A stretch of 64,000 nt of DNA from Amycolatopsis jejuensis (GTDB lineage Bacteria; Actinomycetota; Actinomycetes; Mycobacteriales; Pseudonocardiaceae), in assembly GCF_000717335.1 (NCBI RefSeq), contig NZ_JNYZ01000050.1, positions 6,835-70,834 of the forward strand. The letters are read 5' to 3'. The notes below the pieces were generated by a model. That model was not told the origin of the DNA. It saw only the letters and a list, made by a program, of their open reading frames with translations, and searched no databases. Made by a program: the position numbers and the translations under genes. This document shows positions 7,750 to 15,527 of this stretch, in pieces (the stretch's first letter is position 1; every line of letters starts with the position of its first letter).

Positions 7750-8637
7750 ATGTACGTCATCACCGGGGCCGGTGGCCGCACCGGCCGCGCGGCTGCGTTG
7801 CGCCTGCTCTCCGGCGGGCACCGGGTCCGGGTCGTCGGCCGTAGCGCCACCCGCCTCGCCGACCTGGCCGAACGCGGCGCCGAGGTCCGGGAGGCCGATC
7901 CGGCCGATGCCGCCGCGCTGACCACCGCTTTCGCCGGAGCTGACTCGGTCTACGCCGTCCTCCAGCCGAACTATCTGCCCGGCCATCCCGCCTTCGCCGC
8001 TTTCCAGGACCAGCTGACGGCCGCGCTCGCCGACGCGGTCGCCGCATCCGGCGTGCGGCGGGTCGTCGGGCTGAGCAGCTGGGGCGCCCAGCACGCGACC
8101 GGTACCGGACCGGTGAAAGGCTTGCACCGCTTCGAAAACCGGCTGTCCGCGGTACCCGGGGTCGAGGCGGTCTGGCTGCGCGCCGGGTACTTCATGGAGA
8201 ACCTGCTCGGGTACGTCGAGAGCGTCCGCGACCACGGACGCGTCAGCGCGCCATTCCGCCCGGACGTGCCGATTCCGTTCATCTGCACCGGCGACGTCGG
8301 CGCCGCCGTGGCCGATGCGCTCACCGGACCGTGGCAGGGCATCCGGGAACTGCACGGCGAACGGGACTTGACGATGGCGGAGGTGATGGACGTGATTGCC
8401 GGCGCGGTCGATCAGCCCGGCCTGGAATACGACCAGGTCAGCATTGCCGAATTCCGCGACGGGCTCCTGCGGGACGGGGTGGCGGAGAACGTCGCCGAGA
8501 TGATGGCGGAGGTCGGCGAGGCGATGAACACCGGGCATCTGTGCACGATCCAGCCCCGCAGCGCCGAGACGACCACCCCGACGTCGATCGAAACGTTCAT
8601 CCGCGACGAGTTCCTGCCGCTCTACCGCACGCCATGA
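7750..8637 (+). CDS. NmrA-like NAD(P)-binding SDR
   Basis: A 295-aa atypical SDR. ITGAGGRTGRAAALRLL at the N-terminus is the Rossmann glycine motif. VVGLSSWGAQHATGTGPVKGLHRFENRL lacks the YxxxK pair, as expected for NmrA/NAD(P)H-quinone-oxidoreductase-like members, and LRAGYFMENLL is also typical. Role: redox sensing or reduction of an unknown small molecule. AGAAAGG lies upstream. Its stop overlaps the ATG of the GAF/Fis gene. Confidence 0.9.
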   Translation: MYVITGAGGRTGRAAALRLLSGGHRVRVVGRSATRLADLAERGAEVREADPADAAALTTAFAGADSVYAVLQPNYLPGHPAFAAFQDQLTAALADAVAASGVRRVVGLSSWGAQHATGTGPVKGLHRFENRLSAVPGVEAVWLRAGYFMENLLGYVESVRDHGRVSAPFRPDVPIPFICTGDVGAAVADALTGPWQGIRELHGERDLTMAEVMDVIAGAVDQPGLEYDQVSIAEFRDGLLRDGVAENVAEMMAEVGEAMNTGHLCTIQPRSAETTTPTSIETFIRDEFLPLYRTP

Positions 8638-10247
8638 CGTTCGACCGGGAACTGCCGTCCACCGCGTCCGCCGCGATCCGGGGTTCGTGGAAGCGGTCGT
8701 GGCAGGCCGGGGTCCGGCCGGAGCTTGCGCTGGACCGGCTGGGTGCCGTCGAGGTGGACCCGGACAGCCGCCTGCTGCGAGCCGCGCGGCCGGTGCTCGA
8801 CCGGGTCGCCGACGAACTGTCCGGCACGGCGTACTTCACCGTGCTCGCGGACAGCGCCGCCCGGATCGTGCACCGCGGCCGGATCAGCCACCGCGCCGAG
8901 GCGGTCCTCGACAGCACCGGCGTGGTGCTCGGGCGGCAGTTCAGCGAGGAATCCACCGGTACCAACGGCATTGCGACGCCGTTCGAACTCCGGCGCGGCA
9001 TGTCCGTGCGCGGCGGTGAGCATTTCGCCCACGCGATGCGCCGCTACAGCTGCTACGGGTACCCGATCGTGCATCCGGTGACCCGGCGGCTGGAAGGCGT
9101 GCTCGACCTGGCCGGGCGCGCCGGGGACGAAAACCCGCTGTTCGGACCGTACCTGCGCCGGGCGGTCGCCGACGTCGAACGCGCGCTGCTCACTGGTGCC
9201 CGCGAGTCCCGGCGCCGGATGTTGCACGCTTTCGAGGAGGCCACCGCCCGGCGGGGTGAACGCGCCGTGCTCGCGCTGTCCAAAGACGGTGAGGTCTTGC
9301 TCGCCAACCGGACCGCCCTCGACCACCTCGACGCTTCCGATCATTCCCGCTTGCGAGACCTCCCCGCACGGCCGGGTATCCGGTTCGGTACCGCGAACGG
9401 CCTCGACCTTTTGCTGCACATCGAACCGATCGACGCGCATGGCAGTGTGCTGATTTCCTTCGTGCCGGTTTACCGCGCGCGCCACGTGAGCGGTCCTCCC
9501 CGCGACGCGGTGGAACGGGAACTGACGCGCTGCCGCGCGGGCCGCTTGTCGACGGTCGTGGTGGGCGAACCCGGCACCGGCCGCACCACGACCGCAGCGC
9601 GGCTCACCGACGGAAGCGAGGTCGTGACGATCGGCTGCGCAGACGGGCCGACGTGGCTCGAGCGGGTGAGCCGGGCCGCGGAATCGGGGGCGCTGGTCGT
9701 GGTGGAGGGCTTTGAACTGCTGGGGGAACGCGAACTCCGGGCAGTGGGTGACCGCATCGCGCGCGGTGCGTGGATCGCGCTCACCGGGCCGCCGATCAAG
9801 CAGCTCGGGCCCGATCACCGGCACCTCGTGCACCGCTGTCTCGGCCGGATCGAACTGGCCCCGCTCCGCGACCGGCGCGCGGAAATCCCGGCGCTGGCCC
9901 GCACCCTGCTGACCGAGGCAACCGGCGGTTCGGCGCGCTTCACCCCGGCCGCACTGGCCCACCTCGCCGACCTCGACTGGCCGGGTAACCTGCGGGAACT
10001 CGCCCATGTGGTGCGCACGGCCGCCACGCACCGCAGCGTCGGGGACATCCTGGTCGCCGACCTCCCACCCGAATACCGCACGGCGCCCGCGACCTCCCGG
10101 CTGACCCGCTGGGACCGAGCCGACCACGACGCAATCGTCGAGGCGCTGTCCCGGTCCGGCGGTAACAAGCTGCAGGCGGCGAAGGATCTGGGCATCAGCA
10201 GGGGGACGCTGTACAACCGGATCCGCACGTTGCGGATCAAAGCCTGA
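8634..10247 (+). CDS. GAF domain Fis-type activator, degenerate AAA domain
   Basis: A 537-aa regulator of the AcoR type. Residues about 50-190 look like a GAF sensor domain (SEESTGTNGIATPFELRRG is the hallmark). A P-loop-like GEPGTGRTT lies near residue 310, with Arg in place of the Walker A Lys. The AAA module is short and has no visible GAFTGA loop. LRDRRAEIPALARTLL and LDWPGNLRELAHVV follow, and the C-terminus GGNKLQAAKDLGISRGTLYNRI is a Fis HTH. Since sigma54 is absent from most actinobacteria, it probably acts through another holoenzyme. It is translationally coupled to the NmrA gene. Confidence 0.9.
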   Translation: MTFDRELPSTASAAIRGSWKRSWQAGVRPELALDRLGAVEVDPDSRLLRAARPVLDRVADELSGTAYFTVLADSAARIVHRGRISHRAEAVLDSTGVVLGRQFSEESTGTNGIATPFELRRGMSVRGGEHFAHAMRRYSCYGYPIVHPVTRRLEGVLDLAGRAGDENPLFGPYLRRAVADVERALLTGARESRRRMLHAFEEATARRGERAVLALSKDGEVLLANRTALDHLDASDHSRLRDLPARPGIRFGTANGLDLLLHIEPIDAHGSVLISFVPVYRARHVSGPPRDAVERELTRCRAGRLSTVVVGEPGTGRTTTAARLTDGSEVVTIGCADGPTWLERVSRAAESGALVVVEGFELLGERELRAVGDRIARGAWIALTGPPIKQLGPDHRHLVHRCLGRIELAPLRDRRAEIPALARTLLTEATGGSARFTPAALAHLADLDWPGNLRELAHVVRTAATHRSVGDILVADLPPEYRTAPATSRLTRWDRADHDAIVEALSRSGGNKLQAAKDLGISRGTLYNRIRTLRIKA

Positions 10248-10704
10248 CCCGGCCCCCGTGTCTGAGGAGGGGACCTGCTGTCCTTGGGCGCGGATGGCTT
10301 GCCTGGCGGTGATCGGCTCGCTTGGCGAGCGGTCTGGATGCGCCTTTTCAGGGGACTGTCGGGCTCAGCAACCCACGCGTGTCCTGGCGGGACGTCGCAT
10401 GCGCGACCGTCGGCCCGGCAGCATGCTCTCGCCGGACTCTCCTACGCACGAGCGTCACCCCGTCACCCCTGCAGCCCGGCAGCCCGGCAGCCCGGCACCC
10501 CGGCACCCCCGTCACCCCGGCAGCCCGTCACCCCGGCAGCCCGGCACCCCCGTCACCCCGGCAGCCCGTCACCCCGGCAGCCCGTCACCCCGGCAGCCCG
10601 TCACCCCGGCAGCCCGTCACCCTGGCAGCCCGGCAGCCCGGCAGCCCGCTCTCGCCCCCGCGCGACCGTCACTTCGGCAACCCGCGGCCACCCCCGGTCC
10701 GCGG
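10248..10704. repeat. intergenic GC-rich tandem array, 16-bp core unit
   Basis: The spacer between two convergent genes holds a minisatellite from about 10455 to 10650. The core, 10560-10623, is four consecutive copies of GGCAGCCCGTCACCCC, the last with one change. Flanking variants mix GGCAGCCC and GGCACCCC half-units. Open frames across it encode only Pro/Arg/Thr runs. No gene is supported here. Confidence 0.9.
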
Positions 10705-11055
10705 CTACTCTCCCCCGGCCGTGCTCTGGTCGAACAAATGCACCGCATTCCCGGACGGATCGAGGAACGTCGCTCCCTTCCCGCCGGGCATCTCGATCTC
10801 TCCCTGCCAGTCGAGGTCCGGGTGGGCCTCGAGGAAAGCGTCCACGCTCTCGACCGCATAAAACCCGCCCGCGCCCCATCGGGGGCCTGTGTCCGGTGGG
10901 ACGTCGAGCATGAGTTCCACCTCCGAGCCCGGGATCGCGAACGCCGCCGTGAGATCGCCCTCCCGCCACGACTCGTCGAAACCGAGCACGTCGCGGTAGA
11001 ACGCGACCGACTCCTTGAGATCTTTCACCGGCTGGTACAGGAACGTCAGCTTCAT
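10705..11055 (-). CDS. VOC family protein
   Basis: A compact 116-aa glyoxalase-fold protein. It starts MKLTFLYQPVKDLKESVAFYRDVLGFDES and ends GATFLDPSGNAVHLFDQS, the standard single-VOC-unit pattern. GSEVELMLDVPPD supplies a possible metal Glu. Function is unknown; many are resistance or lyase proteins. It is divergent from a TetR gene across a 54-bp region with two AACCGGTT boxes, so that regulator probably controls it. Confidence 0.88.
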   Translation of the reverse strand: MKLTFLYQPVKDLKESVAFYRDVLGFDESWREGDLTAAFAIPGSEVELMLDVPPDTGPRWGAGGFYAVESVDAFLEAHPDLDWQGEIEMPGGKGATFLDPSGNAVHLFDQSTAGGE

Positions 11056-11069
11056 ACCGCTCGACCGTA

Positions 11070-11098
11070 AACCGGTTACGGAATCCCGTCAACCGGTT
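11070..11098. promoter_or_regulatory. paired AACCGGTT operators
   Basis: Two identical 8-bp palindromes AACCGGTT lie at 11070-11077 and 11091-11098. Their centres are 21 bp apart, two helical turns, within the short divergent region of the VOC and TetR genes. This is the geometry expected for two regulator dimers on one DNA face, and the location fits autorepression plus VOC control. Confidence 0.6.
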
Positions 11099-11109
11099 AT
11101 GCTGACGGC

Positions 11110-11616
11110 ATGCGCGAGTGGATCCCGGTCCCCGGGTCGGCCAAGGCCCGGCTCATCGAGGCGGCCATGCACCAGTTCGAGGTGGCCGGGTACGAGGCCG
11201 TGAACGTCGTCGAGCTGGCGTCGAAGGCGAGCGTCACCACCGGCTCGCTGTACCACCACTTCGGCTCGAAACTCGGCCTGTACCTCACCGTCCGCGAAGA
11301 ACTCGAAAAGCGGATCGTCGAGCGGATCGAGGGCGCCGCGGCAGCCGCGGGCGGCGGGCGGCCTGCGGTGCGCGCCGCGCTGCTCGTGGCCTTCGACGCT
11401 GCGGTGAAATTCACCGTGTGCCGCATTCTCGGCGAACAGCCCCCGGTCGAACGCGAGGACCCGGTGGCCGCCGCGCTGAAACCGTTGCTGACCAAGCACA
11501 AAGCCCCCGCCGCCGACATCCTGGCGGCAGCTTGGCGAGCCGCCCTCCTGACGGTCGCCGACGGAACCACCGCGGCGGCCGCGCGGGCATCACTGGGGTA
11601 CGTGCTGGGCAGGTGA
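11110..11616 (+). CDS. TetR family regulator
   Basis: A 168-aa regulator. The N-terminal HTH (KARLIEAAMHQFEVAGYEAVNVVELASKASVTTGSLYHHFGSK in outline) spans residues about 11-55. The C-terminal ligand domain is short, with a Cys in the KFTVCRILGE helix. Divergent from the VOC gene with two palindromes between, so it is probably a local repressor sensing a small molecule detoxified by the VOC protein (inference). Confidence 0.92.
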   Translation: MREWIPVPGSAKARLIEAAMHQFEVAGYEAVNVVELASKASVTTGSLYHHFGSKLGLYLTVREELEKRIVERIEGAAAAAGGGRPAVRAALLVAFDAAVKFTVCRILGEQPPVEREDPVAAALKPLLTKHKAPAADILAAAWRAALLTVADGTTAAAARASLGYVLGR

Positions 11617-11650
11617 GGCGTGATCGCCTCGGGCTGACCCCGTAATCTCA

Positions 11651-11802
11651 GGACAGCCCAGCACGGTCCAGCACGGCTCGGCACAGCACAGCTCGGCTCG
11701 GCTCGGCTCGGCCCGGCACAGCTCGGCACGGCACGTCCCAGCACAGCATGGCCCAGCACAGCTCGGCACAGCCCCAGCACAGTTCGGCACAGCCCAGCAC
11801 GG
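11651..11802. repeat. pentanucleotide (CRGCW-type) microsatellite
   Basis: About 150 bp built from 5-mers such as CAGCA, CAGCT, CGGCA and CGGCT in near-perfect 5-bp phase. It lies in the 245-bp gap between the TetR gene and the frameshifted XRE gene. It encodes only low-complexity peptides in any frame. No promoter could be recognised inside it. Confidence 0.85.
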
Positions 11803-11861
11803 TGAAGCAGGATGCGAACGGTTCATGAGCGACGAAGCCCGCCCGCCCCGCGGAGCAGAAC

Positions 11862-12477
11862 ATGCCCGCCGATCTCGGGGACCGCCTGCGCGCGGGAAGG
11901 CTGGCGAAGAAGCTGTCCACCCACGCATTTCGCGCGTGCGCTGGGCGTCTCCCCGGCGCTGGTCGGCCACATCGAAACCGGGCGCACGCTCCCGAGCATC
12001 AACACGCTCTACGCGATGGCGACCGTCCTGGAGCTGTCGCTCGACCAGCTGTTCACCCTGGACCCCGACCCGGCTCGCCCGAACGGGCAGGAGGGCGGCC
12101 ACGGGGTGCTGATCGGACGCCACAACTCCCGCCCGCACCGGGTCAGGGCGCTCGGCGTGCGGTGGGAAAGCCTGGCCAGCCCCGAAGGTCCGCTCCGGTT
12201 CGGCCTCGTCACCTACGACGCCGGCGTGTCGACCACGGTGGGCGCGCCACCGCTGGGGCACGACGGAATCGAACACGCCTACCTGCTGTCCGGCACCCTC
12301 GTCCGCACCGTCGGCACCGTCGGCACCGTCGGCACCGACCAGTACCAGCTCGCCACCGGCGATTCCTTCGAGCTCGACGCCCGGGTGCCGCACGCGTTGT
12401 TCAATCCCGGCCCGCACCCCACGAACCTGCTGTGGGTGCTCGATCCGAACACCGACGCGCCACCCCAAGCGAACTGA
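11862..12477 (+). pseudogene. XRE-cupin regulator with frameshift in the HTH
   Basis: The first frame from the ATG at 11862 (GGAG upstream) encodes MPADLGDRLRAGRLAKKLST, a standard XRE start. The recognition helix and the rest (ALGVSPALVGHIETGRTLPS, then a cupin with GIEHAYLLSGTL and GDSFELDARVPHALFNPG) continue in the +1 frame. One extra base near 11919-11928 explains this. It may be a true pseudogene or a sequence error. A 9-bp repeat (GTCGGCACC) gives VGTVGTVGT inside the cupin. The intact protein would be about 204 aa. Confidence 0.78.
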
Positions 12478-12480
12478 GCC

Positions 12481-13551
12481 TCAACCGCGAAGAACCCGTG
12501 CCGCGGCCACCACCTCCTCCTCGGTGTTGAAGTAGTGGAACCCGAACCGGACCCGGTCGCCCAAAGCTGTTGCCCGCACATGGTTTTCGGCCAATGCGGC
12601 GGCCAGCTCCGGCGCACAGCCGGTACCCAGCACGACGATCTGCGACAACGGGCCTTCAGTCACCCGGCGAAGGCCCAGCGCCGAGGCTTCGGCGACCATG
12701 GCCGAGGCCAGCCCCAGCACGTGCTGCTCGACCTGCACCGGATCCAACGCCGCATGGACCTGCAAGGCCGCGCAAGCACCGATCCACGAAAACCACGCCG
12801 GGGAAGCATCGCAGCGGGACGCGCCCGTGGCCAGCTCCAGCGGCCCGCCGAAATAACCGTGCGGAGGTTCCGTCGACTTCCAGCCCGGCGCAAGCGGCAC
12901 CAGCTCATCGACCCGGTCCGGCCGCGCGACCAGCCACGCCGTGCCGCGCGGGCACAGCAGCCACTTGTACCCGTGCACCGCAAGGTAATCCGGCCGCACC
13001 GCGTCGAGATCGAAGCGCAAGGCACCCAGCGATTGCGTGAGGTTGACGAACAGCCTCGCGCCGACCTCGTCCGTCGCCGCACGCAGCGCCGCCAGGTCGA
13101 ACCGCTGCCCCGTCCGGCTGGTCACCTCGCTCACTGCAAGCAGCGCAACATCCTCGTCCAGCGCAGCGATCAAATCCTCGACTCCCCGCGCCGGGACGCT
13201 GACCACGTCATGCCGCGCCAGCCACGGGTACCGATTACTCCGAAATTCCTCCTCCGCAACAACAATCCGCCCACGCGGCAGCGAACCGGCTACCGCGGCA
13301 GCAGCTTCCGCAAGGGACGACACAGCCGCAACACACGACGCATCCACTCCGACGAACGCAGCGAACAGCTCCCGTGCCCGCGCCGAAGCGCCATCCCAGG
13401 CCAGCCAGTCGAAACTCCCGGCCGACCATTCGTCCAGCGTCTCCCGAAGCGCGGCAACGACCGGCTCCGCACCGGGTGGCGCACCAGGCGTATCCAGCCA
13501 CACTTCCGAGAGCAGCGCCGGAAACAATGCCCGGAACTCCTCTGGGGTCAT
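12481..13551 (-). CDS. class V aminotransferase-fold PLP enzyme
   Basis: A 356-aa fold-type I PLP enzyme of the class V (cysteine desulfurase/kynureninase/epimerase-like) group. VNLTQSLGAL and the HGYKWLLCPRGTAWL segment carry the PLP Lys. WLDTPGAPPG at the N-terminus and VRFGFHYFNTEEEV at the C-terminus match this group. The reaction could be desulfuration, racemisation or beta-elimination. Its ATG at 13551 lies in a tandemly duplicated junction with the RidA gene and has no independent ribosome site, so it depends on coupling from upstream. Confidence 0.85.
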   Translation of the reverse strand: MTPEEFRALFPALLSEVWLDTPGAPPGAEPVVAALRETLDEWSAGSFDWLAWDGASARARELFAAFVGVDASCVAAVSSLAEAAAAVAGSLPRGRIVVAEEEFRSNRYPWLARHDVVSVPARGVEDLIAALDEDVALLAVSEVTSRTGQRFDLAALRAATDEVGARLFVNLTQSLGALRFDLDAVRPDYLAVHGYKWLLCPRGTAWLVARPDRVDELVPLAPGWKSTEPPHGYFGGPLELATGASRCDASPAWFSWIGACAALQVHAALDPVQVEQHVLGLASAMVAEASALGLRRVTEGPLSQIVVLGTGCAPELAAALAENHVRATALGDRVRFGFHYFNTEEEVVAAARVLRG

Positions 13552-13595
13552 CGAGGCACCGCAGCCATCGCCTCAATCTCCACGACTGGGGTCAT
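13548..13595 (-). CDS. 15-codon mini-ORF (second of two)
   Basis: It reads MTPVVEIEAMAAVPR then TGA. The TGA overlaps the ATG of the class V enzyme, and its own ATG overlaps the TGA of the preceding mini-ORF. The first three codons copy the downstream enzyme start and the rest copies the RidA C-terminus. It is best seen as a by-product of the 44-bp duplication that could still pass ribosomes on by re-initiation. Confidence 0.4.
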   Translation of the reverse strand: MTPVVEIEAMAAVPR

Positions 13596-13639
13596 CGAGG
13601 CACCGCAGCCATCGCCTCAATCTCCACGACTGGGGTCAT
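13592..13639 (-). CDS. 15-codon mini-ORF (first of two)
   Basis: It encodes the same 15 residues as the neighbouring mini-ORF. Its ATG sits directly after the RidA TGA (sharing no bases), and its stop overlaps the next ATG. Together the two form a chain of stop-start overlaps from RidA to the class V enzyme. Whether it is translated is unknown. Confidence 0.4.
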   Translation of the reverse strand: MTPVVEIEAMAAVPR

Positions 13640-14047
13640 TCATCGAGGCACCGCAGCCATCGCCTCGATCTCCACGACGATCTCCGGCCGCGCGAGCGCC
13701 GACACCACGATCATCGACTGCGCCGGCCAGTCCGCATCCGGGAACCACAGCGAGAACACGTCGCCGAGCGCCGTGCGGAAACCACCCAGATGTTCAGTGC
13801 CCGCAACCATGCTGAACACCTTCACCAGATGCTCCGGCCGAGCCCCGGCCGCGGCCAGCAGCCGTTCGACGTTCGCGAGCACCTCGCGGGTCTGCGTTTC
13901 CGCGTCCGGCCCGGCGAGCGTGCCATCCGGATGCGCACCGATCTGCCCGGCCACCACGACGAGCTCGTACCCGGCAGGCACCTGCGCGAGATGGCTGTAC
14001 CGGCCGACCGGAGCTCCGACGCTGTCCGGATTCCACCGCTTGATCAT
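13640..14047 (-). CDS. ridA: RidA family protein
   Basis: A 135-aa member of the RidA/YjgF/UK114 family, which hydrolyse reactive enamines and imines from PLP enzymes. YELVVVAGQIGAHPDGTLAG and TQTREVLANVERLLAAAGA are family signatures. The conserved Arg is seen in VSALARPEIVVEIEAMA. It lies between two PLP enzymes, fitting imine clean-up. ATG at 14047 follows a GGAGGGGGAG site and overlaps the aminotransferase stop (TGATG); GTG at 14050 is possible. Confidence 0.93.
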   Translation of the reverse strand: MIKRWNPDSVGAPVGRYSHLAQVPAGYELVVVAGQIGAHPDGTLAGPDAETQTREVLANVERLLAAAGARPEHLVKVFSMVAGTEHLGGFRTALGDVFSLWFPDADWPAQSMIVVSALARPEIVVEIEAMAAVPR

Positions 14048-15351
14048 CACTTCTCCCCCTCCGAGAGATTCACTGCGGACAGTGCATCACGCAGCACCGA
14101 CAAAAACTCGTCAGCCTCGGCGACGGTGACGGTCATCGGCGGCGTCACGCGCAGCACATTGCCGAGCAATCCCCCGCGCCCCAACAAAACTCCGCGTTCC
14201 CGCGCGGCTTCCAGCACCGCACCGGTCGCGGCGACCGCCGGGGTGCGCGTCCCGGGCCGCACCAGCTCGACCCCGATCATCAAGCCCATCCCCCGCACCT
14301 CGCCGATCAGCGGGCAGTCCTCGGCGATCGCGCGCAGGCCCCGCAACAGATGCTCGCCGACCTTGTCCGCCTGCGTCGGCAGATCGTGGTCGAGCAGGTA
14401 GTCCACCGTGGCCACCCCGGCCGCCATCGCGAGCGGATTTCCCCCGGCAGTGGAGATCGAGTTCGCGGTCAGGCAGTCCATCAACGATGCACTCGCCACC
14501 ACCCCGCCGACGGCCACGCCATTGCCGAGCCCCTTGGCGAACGTGATCGCGTCCGGCACCACGCCGAACCCGTTCATCGCGAAGAACGACCGCCCGGTCC
14601 GCCCCCATCCCGACTGGACCTCGTCGGAAACCAGCAGAATCCCGTACTCGTCGAGCACCTCCTTCATCGCCGGGAAGAAGCCCTCGGGCGGCGTCGCGAA
14701 CCCGCCCGCACCCTGGATCGGCTCGGCGAGCAGGCACGCGACGTCCCCGGAGGTCGAGGTCTCCAGGATCGTCCGCAGTTCCTCGGTGCACGCGGCGATG
14801 AACCCGGCGTCGTCGAGGTCGCGGAACGGGCTGCGGTAGCGGTATCCGCTGTGCACATACGTGACCGCCAACGGGCTCAACGCAGTCGCCGACCAGCCGC
14901 GGATGCCGGTCGTGGCCACGGTCCCGAACGAACGGCCGTGGTAACTGCCGCGCAGCGCCAGTACCTGGTGCGACCGCCGTTGCTGCGTCGCGAGCAGCAG
15001 CGCCGCTTCGACTGCCTCGGTACCGGAATTCACGAAAAACACCCGCGCGTCGGGAATCCCGGACAACCGCGCGACGCGTTCGGCCAGTTCGATCTGGTTG
15101 CGGATCAGGTACAGCGTCGACGAGTGCAGCAGCCGCCCGGCCTGTTCGCGGATGGCCGCGGTGATCTCGGGAATGTCGTGCCCGACCATCGTGGCCAGCA
15201 GGCCGCCGAAGAAATCGAGGTACTCGCGGCCCTCGCCGTCGGTGACGCGGCGGCCGGTCCCGCGGACCAGCTCGATCGGCTCGTCGTAGTACAGGTTCAG
15301 CCAGCTCGGCATCACCTGGCGGTGCCGCTGCAGCAGCTCGGCGTGGGACAC
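14047..15351 (-). CDS. class III aminotransferase
   Basis: A 434-aa fold-type I PLP aminotransferase of class III (omega-amino acid/ornithine/beta-alanine:pyruvate type). VNSGTEAVEAALLLA binds the phosphate, GSYHGRSFGT follows, VSDEVQSGWGRTG holds the PLP Asp, and TFAKGLGNG carries the Schiff-base Lys. It removes an amino group from an omega-amine or amino acid using pyruvate or 2-oxoglutarate. GTG start with AAGGAGG upstream. It heads the leftward unit with RidA and the class V enzyme, divergent from the M20-amidase operon. Confidence 0.93.
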   Translation of the reverse strand: MSHAELLQRHRQVMPSWLNLYYDEPIELVRGTGRRVTDGEGREYLDFFGGLLATMVGHDIPEITAAIREQAGRLLHSSTLYLIRNQIELAERVARLSGIPDARVFFVNSGTEAVEAALLLATQQRRSHQVLALRGSYHGRSFGTVATTGIRGWSATALSPLAVTYVHSGYRYRSPFRDLDDAGFIAACTEELRTILETSTSGDVACLLAEPIQGAGGFATPPEGFFPAMKEVLDEYGILLVSDEVQSGWGRTGRSFFAMNGFGVVPDAITFAKGLGNGVAVGGVVASASLMDCLTANSISTAGGNPLAMAAGVATVDYLLDHDLPTQADKVGEHLLRGLRAIAEDCPLIGEVRGMGLMIGVELVRPGTRTPAVAATGAVLEAARERGVLLGRGGLLGNVLRVTPPMTVTVAEADEFLSVLRDALSAVNLSEGEK

Positions 15352-15433
15352 GGGGGCCTCCTTCGGCGGGGTCGGTGAGTGCCGGTGACCGTAGGTCGGC
15401 GCGACACGGCACTCCCCCGCGCGGGGCGCTGAA

Positions 15434-15449
15434 TTTCAGATAGTCGAAA
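15434..15449. promoter_or_regulatory. imperfect palindrome, candidate IclR operator
   Basis: TTTCAGATAGTCGAAA (TTTC-N8-GAAA) lies in an unusually AT-rich patch of the 176-bp divergent region between the class III aminotransferase and the M20 gene. The operon encodes an IclR regulator at 16768, which is the natural candidate to bind here and control both directions. Confidence 0.4.
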
Positions 15450-15527
15450 AACGGGTTCAGTCTGATGCACTGGACGTGGCCGGCGTCGCACAGTTCCCCG
15501 GTCCGACGAAGTGAACGGGAGGTGACG

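Larger units (their letters stand above)
13543..13678. repeat. 44-bp tandem duplication spanning a gene junction
   Basis: Three copies: 13543-13586 and 13587-13630 are identical 44-mers, and 13631-13678 is a third copy with 4 extra bases and one change. Each copy repeats the RidA gene end together with the ATGACCCC start of the following gene. Confidence 0.95.

Noticed and set aside
8622..10127. 501-codon frame antisense to the GAF/Fis gene
   Set aside because: His/Gly/Pro-rich composition without domains; the plus-strand gene has clear motifs.
10455..10650. Possible CRISPR array
   Set aside because: Units are contiguous 16-mers without unique spacers and no cas genes are present.
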